In this document: positions 14,262-29,258 of the stretch, in pieces
How positions within the stretch are numbered: position 1 is the stretch's first letter
How the letters are laid out: the number at the start of each line of letters is the position of its first letter
Assembly: GCA_005281725.1 (NCBI GenBank)
Contig: SSBO01000009.1
Span: 8,122,303 to 8,186,302 of the forward strand
DNA length: 64,000 nucleotides
Reading direction: 5' to 3'
Source: Wuchereria bancrofti
Lineage: Eukaryota > Nematoda > Chromadorea > Rhabditida > Onchocercidae
Notes under the pieces: model-generated
What the model was told of the DNA's origin: nothing
Database searches by the model: none
What the model saw: the letters and a program-made list of their open reading frames with translations, nothing else
Translations under genes and position numbers: made by a program

Positions 14262-16054
14262 GAGTATGTGTTGGTGATAATGCTGTGATACTGCTATTCA
14301 TAAGTGATTTATTTCGACTTGAAGCAAGAATTTTGAGGAATTTGAAAAAGACTCACATTTCTGGAAATTTCATATTAAATCTAATAGTGTTGGATGAAAT
14401 CGAGTTTTAATTACAGTCTGAAACATTTAAGTGGATGCTTCCATTAATGTAAAGGTTTGCAAATATTGTTCTTTTGGCAGTTCATTATAAAATGGTTAGG
14501 AAATCTTTGAAAGTTCTAGTTGATTCGGCTTAGGTTTTCGTTTTTTTCTCGATATCATTTTTTTCTTTTCTTTTTTCTTTTTCAATAAGAAAACATTTTT
14601 TAAACTTTACTGGTCTTTTTATTAAGAAATAAATAGACGTTTAAGTTTCATGTTTCATCGAATACTGTACATATGTTGCTGCTTTGTAATTTATTTTTTA
14701 TTTTTTGAAAATTACTTTGTTTCATGACTTGTTATGATATGGCTTTATCACAGACCTGGAAAATTAATGACGAAAAAAAGCCAGGTTTTCGGAAAAATTA
14801 CGTACACTTCGTGGATTATCTCACAGCTGTTCATGTAGAAGGAACTTTTCTTTTTTTAGTCTTCGGTAGATTATTAAGTCAGTTCAGTTGTCATTAATTT
14901 GTTTGAAGCTGGTGTTTTAGTGTAGATTTCAAAATTGTTGTGTAGACGTATTTTGGTGAAGTAACAGAATCACGAAGCTAGTAGGGTGATAATGTGTACT
15001 GAAATAGTTGTTATGGATTTTGTTGTTTTCTGGGACCGAAATTATTCATACTTTTGTTTATGCTACTGTATTTCTTTTCTCTGTAATGTAATATACTTAC
15101 GATTCCGATGAACAAAAGTAATCGAATTATTGGAGCTATCCTTTTTTTTACAAACTGTTTCAGAACAGCGAACAAAGTTCCTTCAAATTAATCGTAAGTT
15201 TTAACACGTGGAATAGTCATCCAGAAAATAAGAAAATAGTGTTTGATTTCTCAAATTAATGGAGTTAAAATGTCTCACTAAAGAAAAGAAACGAAAGGAT
15301 AAAAATGTATGAAATGTTCCAAATCAAGAAATGAAGCACTGTATGTGCTAAAAACACAGTGGAGGTGAAACTTTTTGAAAAGAAACAAAAGGAGAAAAGA
15401 TTTGTTGGATAAGTATGTCACTCTTATTTGACAGGGACAAGGGCATCAAAATAAGTTAATTGAGAGCGTTGATTAGTTTATTGTGTCTGTAATGTATGGT
15501 TTCATTGTAATTTTGCTGGAATCAAGCATATGATAGGTAATAAAATATCTTCTGCTGTTTTCTGGATGAAAGTGTTATCGAAATGATTTTAAGACAATTT
15601 TAAACTAAGTTGTCTAAATGGTTGCTTGAGAATTTTTACTCCCATGTATTCACACTTTTATTGCTTCCTAAGCGGGCTTAATATACTGAGCGTAATATTT
15701 CCTGAGGTTTTATCAAACGGATGACGAAGAATGCTTAAGTTGTCGGTATGATAAAAGTGCAAGAAAGTTTGAAAACATAAACTGTAATGCTGTCACTAGA
15801 ATTTTTTTTCAAGCATTTTTAAAACTTTCATTGTTGGTTTGGATGCCTCTTTTTTTCTGGACAATGCAGAAAGACAATACTGAAGAAAGACAATGTGATA
15901 AATTTCTTATTCAACTTCGAAAATTTTTGATAAAGAAATAAGAAAATTGCATAATTATCCCATATCTCTGCTATTATTAAGTAATCAAATAGTCATATCA
16001 CTTTTCCTTTTTTAGAGATTCTTTCAGACTTTACGTATTGTAAATCTTGGCTGC
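14262..16054. other. Intergenic between cdc-73 and KIDINS220
   Basis: Holds the cdc-73 3' UTR (AATAAA at 14628-14633) and the 5' flank of the next gene. Short open stretches are present but none has splice signals or a recognisable protein. A TTTTCCTTTTTTAG acceptor ending at 16015 is a likely spliced-leader site for the downstream gene. Confidence 0.5.
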
Positions 16055-19000
16055 ATGGCTGCTGATCCAAAAACGGATGAATTGTTTGCGTTATTGGAGA
16101 ATGGTCAACTTCGAAGTGCTAACTTTCCAAAACAAGACTTCATGACTCTGAGAAATGCAGTATGTTCATACTTCTATCATTAAATCTTTTGGAAAGGAAT
16201 CATTTATGCATTTGAGAACAACATTGATAATACTGATGTTTTTGGACGAAAAGTGGAGTTTTTTTTTTGTTATTTTAATAGGAGGATATCAGTACATTAT
16301 AACGAAAAATATATAAATTTCTAGCGAACTGAAATTTTTAATTTTTTATTGCAGGACAATGAAAATGTTCTCATAGTTGCAGCCAGAACCGGACAAACAG
16401 ACATTGTACGAGAATTCATCAGTGATTTCGATTTAGAGGATACAGATGCTGTATGCCTTTTAGAATATTATATTAATTTTCAATAAAAATCGAGAATATG
16501 TCGTACAATAAAAACATCATTGAAATAGCTAGTATATTAAATGGATGTCCGTCAGATTTCGAAGTCGTTTGAACGAACAAGTAATGTGCAATAAATTGGA
16601 CAAAGAGTTCGACAGATAGGTCTAGAATAAGGTCAGTTAGCAGTAAAATCTCTAACAAAAAAAAAAAAAAATCATTTTGTTAGCCGATTGATAGAATTTA
16701 TTCTATTAATTGATTAATAGAATAAATGAATCTTACTTGTGAAATAAAGGTTTTCATCTGTTTTATTTGCTCAACGATATTGTCAGTTTATAAAAACTAT
16801 GTTTTCTTTTTTTCTTTCTTTTAAGTATTTGATGTTAAATTGGTTTAAATCTTTTTTTATGTTGCTATTTTGTCTTCATTCATATTTCTCCAGTATTGCG
16901 ATTATTGCGTATGTTTGTATATATGAAATGAACTTAGTTTTTAAGGATGGTTGGACTGCTCTACTTGATGCGGCTTATATGGGACATGAGGAAATTGTGA
17001 AAATTTTATTGGAAGCTGGAGCAGCTGTCGATTATCCTGATATGGTAAGAGCTTAGCCGAAAATTTACACTTCATAAAGTCCAGAAAAATTACTGGATAA
17101 ATTATATAAATTAAATTGCAAGTATTATTTAAGTAAAAATAATAAATTTCCCATATTTCAGCTGGGTTGGAGTCCACTAATGTGGGCTGTGTACAGGAAT
17201 CATTATGCATGTGCACAGCTTCTAATCCAATTCAAGGCTCATGTTAACATTATTGATGAAGAAGATAGCTTAACACCGCTTATTGTTGCTGCTGGACGTG
17301 GCTACATAGCTTTTGTGGAATTACTCATTGGGGCTGGTGCTGAAGTGAGTTTTATATCTAAAAATTGGTTAATTGTGCGCAAAATATGCGAAGTTCTTAC
17401 AGGCTGAAAAAAAAAATTGATAAAACTCTTCAAAAGTTTTTGTTAAGAATGAATTCTATAGTTTTTCAGGTAAATGCATGCGATAAATTCGGAAGTACAG
17501 CTTTAATTTGGGCTGCAAGAAGAGGTTACAAGCCTATAATCGAGTTATTGCTTGATGCTGGAGCTGAATTAGATGCTGTTGGGATGGTATTTTTAGTTTC
17601 AGTTTTTGTTTTAGTTTTAAAATTTGACACAATTTGGACAAAATGATTCTAGTCCACATTTTAAGAAGTTTATATGCCCTTATTTATAGTATGGATCGAC
17701 TGCTTTAATGATGGCGACGCGTGGTAATTTCATCGGTGTTGTTAAACTGATACTATCAAGGGAGCCAAACATCAACACCGTCGATCAGGTCTGTATTCTG
17801 TCTTTATTTTCTATTTTTTTTTTTTTAGCAACAGCCTCTACAAATCAACTGCACATGCTTTCTGATCATGTGCCGTCTTTATAATCAATTTAAATTCGAC
17901 TGGTATGTTGTATAAATCCTTTCTTGCAGAATGGCCTTTCACCACTTGCTATCGCGGCACGTGAAGGTTATGTAGAAATTGCATCGATGTTGATCCAGCT
18001 TGGAGCATATGTGAATGCAGTAGATAGGGTGCAGTTGAATTTTCGTTATTCATTTTCTCCTGCAATTTTGTCTTATGTTTCAGTTCTTTCTCTTCGAAAC
18101 AATGTCTTTTTTGTAGTTTGGAAATTCAATTTTGGCAGGTGCTGTACGATCAGGAAATGTAGAAATTGTGAAAATGCTTCTTGAAAAGCATGCCGATGTC
18201 AATGCGAGAGATTCTGTATGTTGATACTTTATACTTTTGTCTGATTACTTGTTCCAATGGAAATGTTCATTTTTATAAATTTAAATGGTTTTTGAAAACC
18301 ACCAATTAGACAAAAAGTAATCATAACTCAGACATGCTTTAGTCATACTTTCAAACTGCTCAAAATATTTAGTCAATATGTCACATCTATATATTGCTTT
18401 TTAAAAAACTAAATTTTCAGGAGAATAGAACAGCTCTTCATTTAGCTATAGATAAGTCATTCATGGATATTGCAGTCGCTTTATTGGAGAGGAAGCCAAA
18501 CCTGGAAATAAGGAATAAGGTTTCATTTAGAAGTACTCATGATTTTGTAACAGTAGAAATACGATGACTTTTTAATTATTATATTTTGAATGACAATTAT
18601 GTTTAGCAGAATCTTCTTGATCTAATTACCAAATATTGTATGGAAGTATTCGAAATGCTAATCATTGATCAGATATGAGGCATTAGGTGCTACACTGTTT
18701 CATTGTGAAAAACTAACAATAGTCTTGTCAAAAAAACTGTAGTTTTTGTTGAGATACATTTTTTCATCGAAGTTGTTTATCTTCATATGTGTTGATATTC
18801 TGTATCATCTGAGCAGAACACTTCTTATTTTTACTGTAATCATAGTAAAATTATCCAAACATTTAACAATTAGTTTGAATCGTTCCTCGTCAGTTCCACT
18901 TATTAATTTCTCCTTTTTATCATGTTGTATTGATTATTTGACTCAAAAATTAATCTTTTTTTGTAGGACGGTGATACGCCATTATTACGTGCTGTAAAAA

Positions 19001-22000
19001 ATCGACATGTTGGTTTCTGCCAATTACTGGTGAATTCGGGTGCAAAAGTCTCGGCAACAGATAACGCGGGTGATAATGTGTTACATATAGCATTACGAGC
19101 AAAATCGCGAAAAATAACACAATGCCTCCTGTTGAATCCATCGGATTCACGCTTATTGTACAGACCAAACAAACTTGGCCATACACCATATTCAATTGAT
19201 CAGGAAAATCCACAGCCAATTATCCCTTTAATTTATGGACCACTGGATGCCGAAGTGCAGGTGGATGCTATGCTTGGTTATGATATTTACAGCAATGTAT
19301 TAGCTGATATTGTATGCGAACCAAATCTAACATTGCCGCTGACTATCGGTAAGATACTGATTTTTCCTAATTGAGTTGAATAGTTAACAATGACCAATTC
19401 ATATTTAATTACCATGAGTTTTTTGAAAATCTTTTGAGCTTGTTTTAATGACATGTAGATATTTTTTAGCTTCCTTAACAAAATTTAATTAAAATTATGG
19501 ATTATCAAACGTCCAGGATTAGTTTTACTTTTTGTTTTTCTTTTTGGTCCTGAATTATCATGATCCTGAAATGTCATAGTTTTTTCTAATTAAGATTTTA
19601 GGTTTTCAAATTTTAAACTGGTCGTATTTCAATTTTATACGAAAAGTTTTTTAGGGCTCTATGCAAAATGGGGTTCAGGCAAGTCAGTACTTCTTGACAA
19701 AATGAAAAATTCAATGCGATCATTTTCAAGATCTTGGCTCGATTCAGTACAGCTTTCATGGTCCTGGTCATTGATATTCTCAGTAGCTTTTCTTATTGCG
19801 ATGTTTACACTTATCAGTATCACTGCTGTTACTTTTCTTCAAAACTTTTATTATGTTATTGTTGTTGGTACTTGTGGCTTGATCCTCTTCATTTTGTGGT
19901 TACTTTTGTACGGTCAGTTCGTTACCTTTTTCGAAATTATATTTCCAAGAGTTCTAGATGAATTCAAGGAGATGAACACAGTTCAAATTTCTGAAGTTTC
20001 TTCTTTATATTTGAAGTTCATTAATTTTCTTTGGATTGACTTATGTCGAGTTACAAGAACTCTTATAGTGTGGTTTTTATAGTAATTTACGTTTTGTGCT
20101 TGCCCCTTTTTCTTATTGAAATATATTATAGTTTCTTTCCTGGTTTTTTTGTCTAATCATTTTTTCAGGTTTGATTTATTATGGTAACAGTGTTAAAGGA
20201 TGGAACAAATCCGTAAATGTTGCACGTTCGATTGCTAAATTTCTGGCACATATGCGTTTACTGTCAAATGTTGCACTGCAACATAGTGTGTCAGTCCGAG
20301 ATAAGGATCTCCTTTCCTGTCCTGTAAGGTAGATACTGATTTACTTTATATATTGACTGTTTCAATCCTATCTTTTATAACAGTTGAATAATATACACTT
20401 ACAATAAGTAATTGAAATGTGTAAATGCCGATTAAAGTGTTTAATTTTACTTATCTTCCAATTCAATGAGTTTTGAAAGAGTTTATGTGCCGAAAAGTGA
20501 TTGTTTGCATTGTCCTTATGTAATATTCACAACTTTGTATTATTCTAATTTGTTTCTACCTTTTAGCTACTTGTTAATGTCTTTGCTTATTGCAGTGAAG
20601 TTTGGAATGCTTTCCTAAATCATACTAATATAGCAGTGTAAAATATTTAACAGTTAATCTTTCTGCAGTAGTTTTAATTGATATCGGCAAATAAAGCAAT
20701 TTTTAGATAATCACTTTTAGTTTCTTGTTTGCTGATTATCATCGTTTGTCATCAGTTGGTGGTGAGCAGGCGCTAGCAAAAATCGTTGCTACATTGTTTG
20801 AAGCTGCTGAAAACCATTTTGGTTCACTCCCGGTACGCCTATTTTGCGCTTTAAAAGTCTCATTTGGTAAGTTCGCTTCCTCCTATTCCTTTACTTTTTG
20901 CAAGCTGTCTTTAAAGATTTCATATTTATTTCATTGTAGTGCTTCAATTATTTTCGAATTCTTAGAAATGGTGTAACGATTTTGATTCATTAATCATTAG
21001 GATGTTAAGGCACTTCAAATATTTACTGCAAAAATTCGCTGCTTCCGTCATTCCGTTCTGTCGTTCGATTGCACATAATTGTAGGCATCAAACAATTTCT
21101 TTCTATATTTATTAATGATTTAGCATTCATTCATATGTCAACGAAATTCCTGTCATTTAGCTCGAGGCAACAAACCAAAAACACGACGAACATGTGGTGT
21201 ACCAGTTACTGTGATGGTGTTATTGCTCTTGTTTTCAATCAGTACAGCTTTAATTCTGCTTTCATTATGGCTTTACGATGGAATGGATCTTCAGTCTAGG
21301 TTTGCTATTACTTGGCATTATTTTGATAAATTTTTTTTGCCGCTTACAATGAATACATAGATTTCTAGCAAAAGCAGTTCATTTTTGTTGCTGATAATTA
21401 TGCATAATGATTTATGAAAAATGAAATCTATGAAACTTCTTTAATGGTCATTCCTTTATTCGAAGAAAAAAGAAATTTGAGTCATGGCTGATTTGTTATG
21501 TTCTGATCTGAAATCACATTTTATTCGGCGAGTTTTTCTATGTTGTGTGAATTAAATTTCTTATAGCTGTAGCGGCATAAATAAATTAATTACTCTATTT
21601 ATGATGTGATATGAGTGAAAAGACTAGCATTTATTATTTAAATATAAGTTACAGCTATTTATTTGGGTCTGTGTTGTTCTTCATTGCTGCAGCAGTGCTT
21701 ACCTTATATCCACTTTATCTTCTTTTTGTGTATGGATTTGTTAATATGCCAAAGAGGCGCATAAATATTGCGGCACAGAAAATCAATAAATTGCGTTTTG
21801 AAGGATTTATGCAAAAATTGCAACATGAAGTAAGATTTCTTTCTTATTCTTTTGCAATCTTAAAGCATTATTCCACAATTTTATGACAAGTTTACAGCTT
21901 TTTTAACCTTTCTCATTCATATTTATCTCTTTCATTTGTTTTTCTTTTTTACCTTTAATTTACATTGCAATACTTTGATTTTATTGTATTTTCTGCTTAG

Positions 22001-25000
22001 CTTTTAGCAGCTTTTTTTATTGAGAGAAATCAGATCAACGTTTTCAGTGAAAACAAATATCAGATATGAATTGGTGCTAAGATACTTTTCAAAAAATGCA
22101 AATTTTGAAAAATTTCTTAGGTGAATCTTTTGGCCAATATGATTCGCTCACTTGATTTCTTCACAAACAGCCAAACTCGACTAATTGTTGTAGTTGATGG
22201 TCTTGATAATTGTGAACAGGTGACTTTTATAATTATTTGAAGTCACTGCATGTTATGATCAAGCAGTCTTTAAAAAAATTTTTCATATGTTCGATTTGAC
22301 TAGATCAGTTTTCCGGAATTCCATTTCCAGTGAAACCCTTAGCGCTGTTGATTACTGCTGAGTATAATGTTATCGTGGTAAGCTTTCATTATAGTTCTCT
22401 TGTTCTATGTTATATTACATTAGCGCCTTTTCTTCTCCTTTCATATTTTTTCTCTATTCATGGAAGGAATTAAAGACGGTTAAAAAAGATAAAATCAAAT
22501 TAAATTTCTTTTTTTTCTAGAAGATATATTATTTTAGGAACGTATGGTACAAACATTAGATGCGCTGGAGCTATTATTCTGCACTCATGCTGATCGGCCA
22601 TTTGTAGTAACTATTGCTGTTGATCCGCATATTATTATTTCAGCTGTAAATCATAGCATGCACTCTGCATTAGCAGGAACTGGGCTTACTGGACATGATT
22701 ATCTCAAGGTTGTTGATATTTCAGTGTATGAAGTTTGCAACAAATCGAAAACTTTTCGAAATGTTTTGAGGCAGTTTCAAAAAACAATGAGTGAATGCGA
22801 GAATGAGTAAACTTTCAAAAGTTTAAATTTGTAATATAGATATGCAAAGACCTAGAAATGTTTTTTGAAATAATTCGACTAAATATAATAAAGTTATAGA
22901 TAAGAAGCATGTAGTATTGGAGGTGTGAAGAAAGAAATAAAGATGAGAATAATTCTGGAAGGGAATTGAGGCGATATCTGATTAATTAAAGGATTTTTGT
23001 AAAATGTTTTTTAATGTTTTAAATCTTTTAAATAATTCAAATCGAAGTTGCTTCACTGCTTTCAGAACATTATCAATATGCCATTTTATTTGCATAATTC
23101 TGCCATCCGACAACTTCAAACAAATTTACATAACAAAAGAGAAAGCTTAGCTGATTGGAAAGAAAGATTCAAGCGGCAAGAAACTTTTCATGGTCAGTAT
23201 TTCTGCACTTCGAAATCTACTTTGTAAAAACCCAATTTTATACATAAAATACAAAATAATACTTTTGGAAAGCTAATAAAAATTCTTTTGTTGTACGTAA
23301 CGGCAAAATTTGGTGCATTTTAAAGTTTCAAAATTATTAGAAGAAAATTTGCAGGGTCTTATGTATCTTTGCGAGAAGGTTTTGAAGGGAAATCATCAAG
23401 AAAGGTGACGGTTGTAGGAACTCGTGGATTAAGTCGTTCGTTAATAGCGGATGACTATTTCTCCAATATGAATCCTCGATCAATGAAGCGTATTGTTAAC
23501 GCACTTACATTAACAGGACGGTAAAACTAATTTTAAGTTTGATAAATACTACATATCTAATTCACCACTTTCTTTAATAAATTATGGTTAATAATTTACA
23601 GTTTGTTCATTTGCATTACATTTCCACTGCATTACCAAATCTAAATTTAATTAAATTGCATACTCTATTTTTCTTTTTCCAATTCGTTCTCTTTCCAGAT
23701 TAATGCGTGCATTTGAAATTGAATTTTCATGGGTTTCACTTGGTTATTGGGTCAGCCTAATTGAGCAGTGGCCATCCAGGATGTGCTGGCTTATTGATCG
23801 TGCGTTGGATATACCACAAGATTCATATCCGCTTGCACAGGTTTTTATTTTCACCTATTTAATTTTTCCTTCGGCTTTTTGTTTTATGCACCCAATAGGC
23901 TTTTGCAGCTCTACAACCATCTAAAACAACAAATTCCGACAAAGGATCCACTAATAGATCTGGATCGAAATCCGGACAATTTCGAATCTTTCCTGGAACA
24001 AGCATCCATGACTGGTCCGGAGCAGTTGACTGTCGGTCATGTTCGTCGTTTTGTTCCCTGCACATCTAATTTGGATCCTTATCTTAGAAAGCTTATCAGA
24101 GGTAGAATTATTTTTGAAAATTTTTCTGCGATTAATTTTTAATTTATTTCGCTTCTTGCAAAAAATTAAAAAGAAAATGCAGTTTGTATATCAGTGGTGA
24201 ATAATTTTGAATAAAACTAGCTGAATGTGAATATTCACTTTTTAGAATGTCGTATTGGTACTGCACAACCAGTTAAGTCATTTGTTAATCGATCGTCCAA
24301 CCCATCTGGTTTAATACTTTCTGGTCCTGCTTGGCATCTGTTTAAAGTAATTTACATATTCTATCTCCTTTTATTTCTTTCATAATTTTTTTTTATTAAA
24401 TTTTGTTTTTTAAAATTCCAGTCTAGAAAATTTGGCCATGTCCAAATTTCAGGATAATAAATTTGAAAATGTCTTTTATTTGAAAAATGCTTCATCGATT
24501 GATGCACTAACATCTCATTTTGCATTTATTTATGTTCAACTTTCTCCCAGATTTTCTTTTTTTTTGTACTACTGTTTAAATTTTAGGATAAGAACACTTG
24601 GCGAGGAATCGAAGTACCACTCGTTGAAATGAAGTTATCAGACATAATTGACTTGGTGAAAAAATTAGATATTCCAAGTGAACGAATAAGTGTTATTGCT
24701 GAAAAAATGAATACATCCAATCTTACCGGTCTTGTTTTGTCAGCATGTGATTTATCAGAAGTGCAAGAAACTCTTAAGGTTTTCTTTACTTAACTTTTCC
24801 AAATCAGCTCAAAACAATTCGAAAAAATTTTTCCCCACTTTTTGATTAAAACCAAAGACTACTGAAGTTCCAGAATCTGTGATCTTCAAAATTAGTTGAC
24901 CATGTTGGTAATTTGTTTTGATTTAAGGTTTACAAAAAAATTCTATGAAGATTCCTGCCAAAGTAATTAGGTCTAAACTTGGAATTTAGTGAAATAGTTT

Positions 25001-28000
25001 TGTAATATTTTCTTAGAAAATCGTAGGTGGTAGAGGTGAAAAAATACAATAGTATAGCTTATCATTAGAACGAATTAGGAACGAAACTACCGAATTAAAA
25101 AATGACTTTCCAAAACATAATTGTTTCGGTCTAAGTGACTCGATACTGTCAGATATTTGCTTTTTAAATCCATATTGGATTTTTTGAATTTTCTTTTCTC
25201 TTTCTTTCTTTCAAGCTCGCTTAGTTCTCCTTTCGGTTTATAATGATAAAGAAAAGTGAAGACTAACTTCTAACAATTAAATTTTAAATCTGCAGTTAAA
25301 TTTGGGTGATTGGACATTGCTGAAATTATTGATTGAGACGCTTCGAACTTGGAAACCAATGACGCTTATGGATAGTGTTGAAACTCCTTTGATATCGCCA
25401 GCTTTGGCAATATCAACTCCAAGTTCAATGCAAGAGCTAAAAGATCGGCTTGATATTCAGGTCTTTCTTTCTTAAATCTAACTCTTAGGTGCTGCCAAAT
25501 GTTAATTTAATTTAGTGCAAGTTTATTTATTGATGTTAGCAGTTTTGAATAATAACAGCAGAGATTGAAGTAGCAGTCCATCAAGCTTTTCCACAACCGT
25601 TCTTTTTATAAATGTGTTTATCAGATTTGATCTTATTCACATCAAATATGGTTTATGTAGTATTTTGAATTCATAGTACTGAAGATATAACCAAATGAAA
25701 TATCTATAATTCTCTTAAAGAAGCAATATAGCTTTTTTTTTGTTAATGCTAATAAATAATGACTTGGAATTTAAAATAATCTAATGTATTTCAATTATTG
25801 TATTTTTTTTCCTTAATATTATTCGGCATGAATTATTTTACGGAAAGATTTATTATTGCTCGATCTACTGTTTTTTTTTTTCTATCAGAGTATGGAAGAA
25901 TTGATGTGAATGCTACACAAATTGCAGATTACATTTGTTAATTAGATATGGTAAAATTTTCAGTCAGTATGCAGTATAGCATTAAATTTAGGCAGAAATG
26001 GAAGGTGATCATAAGTGGATACTGGAAAGTTTTTCTGGTATGGATGTTGCAGAAGTAGATGATGTACTTCCTGCTTCTTCTGTACCATCCGTTCATTTTG
26101 ATGATGGAGTTGCATCGGAACGGGATAGCACTGAAAGTGTTTGTGGATCATATGAAAATTTGTTGGATTCTGAATCCATTTTACAAACCCGGTAGGTTTC
26201 TTTTTTATTTTTTGTTTCTACTTTGGAAATTCCATGAAATTATTAACTGTGGAATTGTTTTAAAATTATAAAAAATGAAACAGTTAACAATAATTAGCAC
26301 TTAATACAAATATCAACTGCGAAAGATTTATAGAAATCTCTGATATATCTCTGTCTTGTGTTAATTGTGCAAACATTCCTGCTTATTATCAGTGTTTCGT
26401 ATATAGTTCAAAATTTGAACAAAGACTTTGTTAATTTTAATTTTTACAGCTGACATTAGTAATATATTCAGGACGTCCATTTTTTTAATTTTATTTTTTC
26501 ATTAGCATTGTTAGTTTCCACTAGAATGCAACAACATGTGAGATAAATTGATAATAGCTATGAAAAACTGTTTTGTTTGAGAAATTTACCATGCATTAGT
26601 AATTTTCCATTCTTTTCGAATTTTTTGCATATCACGAAGATGTCGTACACAATTTTTCAGAATTTCCTAAAATATCTTTACTAACACTGTCAGGCTTGCA
26701 GTACGCATTGCTTTTAGTATTGTTCGGTTATAGTTGAAAAAATTTCTTAAGTGAATCAAAGTTTTCTTGAACTACATTCAAACTATTTCAGCAAATTTTC
26801 ATAATTTTCCATCAATTTTTTTTTAATAAAAGATAATGTCAGAAGTGAGAATATGAATGTAATGTCGAGACGAGCACGATATGGCCTTCAGCACCGATAT
26901 AAAAGGTATCGTGTGTGATGTTGGCTGTATTCTCTTTAAGCTGATTACATTTGGCATGGCTTTAACATCTCTGACATTTAATCCAGAAATGAAGGCTTTA
27001 AAAAGAAGAAATTTGATTAGATTTGAGTGAGATTGTTGGATTTTTAAAAGGCTTGCTTTTTAACTACCTGTTGCATATATTCCTTTCATTTTTTTTCTTT
27101 TTTTTTGATTTTATTTTTATTTAATATATTATCCATATATTTATTTGATTTGGAGTAGTTGCTTGATTTTTGTTTACTTTTTTTTCGTAATAATTCTGAG
27201 TTTTATTGGAATTCAAATTGAATCAGTGTTTGTGAATAATGGAAACAATAACTGTTATAATTGTGATTGAGATGTAACAGGAGGATTCATGCATTTACAT
27301 TTATTGTTTTAATTTTTTACAGTTTTTTCGTTATTCAGATCTCGTTATTCAATTTTTTCTTTTCCACTGATCAATAATAGCTTAAATTTAGTGAAACAAT
27401 AAGCAGCTTACATGTTATTTAATGTATTATTGTGTGCTTTTGAATTGTTGTGCTTTTGCATTCTTCTCATACATAACATAGTTTAAATCATGTTGTGTAA
27501 TATTTACTACTGCATGTTGTTAACTGATGAGGAATGCCGGAATGAAATCTACGATAACATTCGATTCGAGATCATCTTTATGATAAGGCATAAATACATA
27601 CATTACCAAAAATAGATAAGGTTTAATGGGATTCTTATATTTTACAATTTAATTATTTGTGTCGTAGATCAAAATTTTTAATCAGAACTTCCGTTCAGAT
27701 ATTCATTGACTAACATTTAGGAATATTTTATGTTTCTGGAATTCAAAATATAAGTCATGAAGAAGGCTTTATTAGTTGTAACAAATATTTTTAGGCTGAA
27801 CAGAGGAAAAAAGTGTTTCCATGTTGGAAGTATAATGTTCATTTTTTATTTATCGCAAAACTATTCGAAAGAGCTTTCTGTTTTTCTTTTTTCTTTTCAT
27901 CATTTGAACTTTTTTTGGAGCATTGTTTTTTGTTCAAATGGAAGATGCAAATTTAAGGGAAGAATCAGGGAGCACAGCAGTTGTGGATTCAATTCATTCT

Positions 28001-29258
28001 GATGTGAACAATACAGGAACACAGAGTCGATCAGCTTCTCGAATTCATCTACCAATTATTCTTGATATTTCCGATAATCAGCAAACAGTGAAAGAAGTAA
28101 GCCCATCTAAACGGCTTTCAGTATTAGGTATTTTTAATCATAATCATGGTGATTGTTAACTTTTTTTTTCTCCATAATTCTTCTACATCGATAATTTGTG
28201 ATTGGTAAGAAATAATTTGTTAGCTAACCATGTTAACGATTCATGTAATATATCTTCTTATCAATTATGAAATAAATTCAATTCCATCTATATTTGTTGT
28301 CCACTAACTTTCCTATCAACTTATTATGTGCTGCACTCATCTTTTAGTAGAATGATTAATCAAATGCTTTTTGTTAAGTTCATATTTTTCCAGGATTTTA
28401 ATTCTAAATCAGTTTAGCATCGACCTAAGGCTTAACATGAATGTTTTTTCTCTCGAAATTGTTTTCTGAAAATGCTAATTGTCAGTACTCAGATTAAAGG
28501 ATAGTTATTAAGCTTAACTGTATCAATTCCATTATATTATTAATTAATTGGGTTTTCATAATATTAATTCATTAATACTAATTAACATTAATTCCCACAT
28601 GATTTTCTTGGCATTTTAATCATGATCGGTAATATTATATATGCGATGCGAAATGACGAATGAAATTTTCGTTTTTTGATGCATGATGGCTTTCCTATAT
28701 AATAATAATGAGACAGTTGACTTGGTGTTAAAGATCAGTTAATATCGGTCAAAAAAAAAATCCACTATCATCCTAATCTAGTCTTAATAACAATAGCCAA
28801 GAATTTCATCCATCCTTTGTTTTATTGTCTTCTGATGACAGTTTAACTACAACATTGTGAATTTTAGTTGAACAGTGAAATTAGTTGAATAGTGAAATTC
28901 TGAAATTTTTCTTTATTATGATTATCATATGCAATCTTATTACTTCACGTCAATTATATGTATGTCACAGGGAAATAAATTATTGTCGCCAACAAAATAT
29001 TTCAAGTGAAAAAACCCCATCTCTATACTGATCGGGACTTTTTTTTTGTTTTAATTTGTTGAGAAAGAGGAAGATTGGTCGCAAAATATATGTTTTTTTT
29101 TGTATATTTTTTATTCCGAATTATTTATGTTCTGAAGCTGTAATATGATTCCATAGATATTCATTTATGTTGTAGACAGGAAAAGATTGAGTTCTCTTAG
29201 TAGAACCCAACAGAATCGAAGTTCCCGACATTTCCCATACAACGAAAATGGCAAATGA
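16055..29258 (+). CDS. KIDINS220/ARMS orthologue, ankyrin-repeat KAP-NTPase membrane scaffold
   Basis: Predicted protein of 1375 residues from 28 exons. In mammals this family scaffolds neurotrophin and ephrin receptors at the plasma membrane. Exons: 16055-16159, 16355-16450, 16946-17044, 17162-17344, 17470-17586, 17690-17788, 17930-18028, 18117-18215, 18421-18519, 18967-19348, 19655-19912, 20169-20328, 20721-20866, 21161-21299, 21655-21829, 22121-22219, 22538-22708, 23066-23192, 23355-23520, 23699-23840, 23909-24101, 24246-24346, 24587-24778, 25296-25460, 25992-26191, 26843-26905, 27958-28127, 29176-29258. Ankyrin repeats span about residues 36-430, many coded by single 33-codon exons. The KAP domain has a P-loop at 460-470 (GLYAKWGSGKS), FLFADYHRLSSVGGE near 600, and Walker B LIVVVDGLD with D778. 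Four membrane segments lie near 499-520, 523-544, 662-685 and 697-722, inside the KAP domain as in the family. VDPHIIISAVN and RRFVPCTSNLDP also match human KIDINS220. The acidic/Ser-rich tail ends NENGK, without a PDZ motif. The exons after 26191 are less certain. Confidence 0.92.

Noticed and set aside
22261..22390. Open stretch PVKPLALLITAEYNVI in KIDINS220
   Set aside because: Alignment with human KIDINS220 needs the exon ending CEQ (22219) to join ERMVQ (22538) directly.
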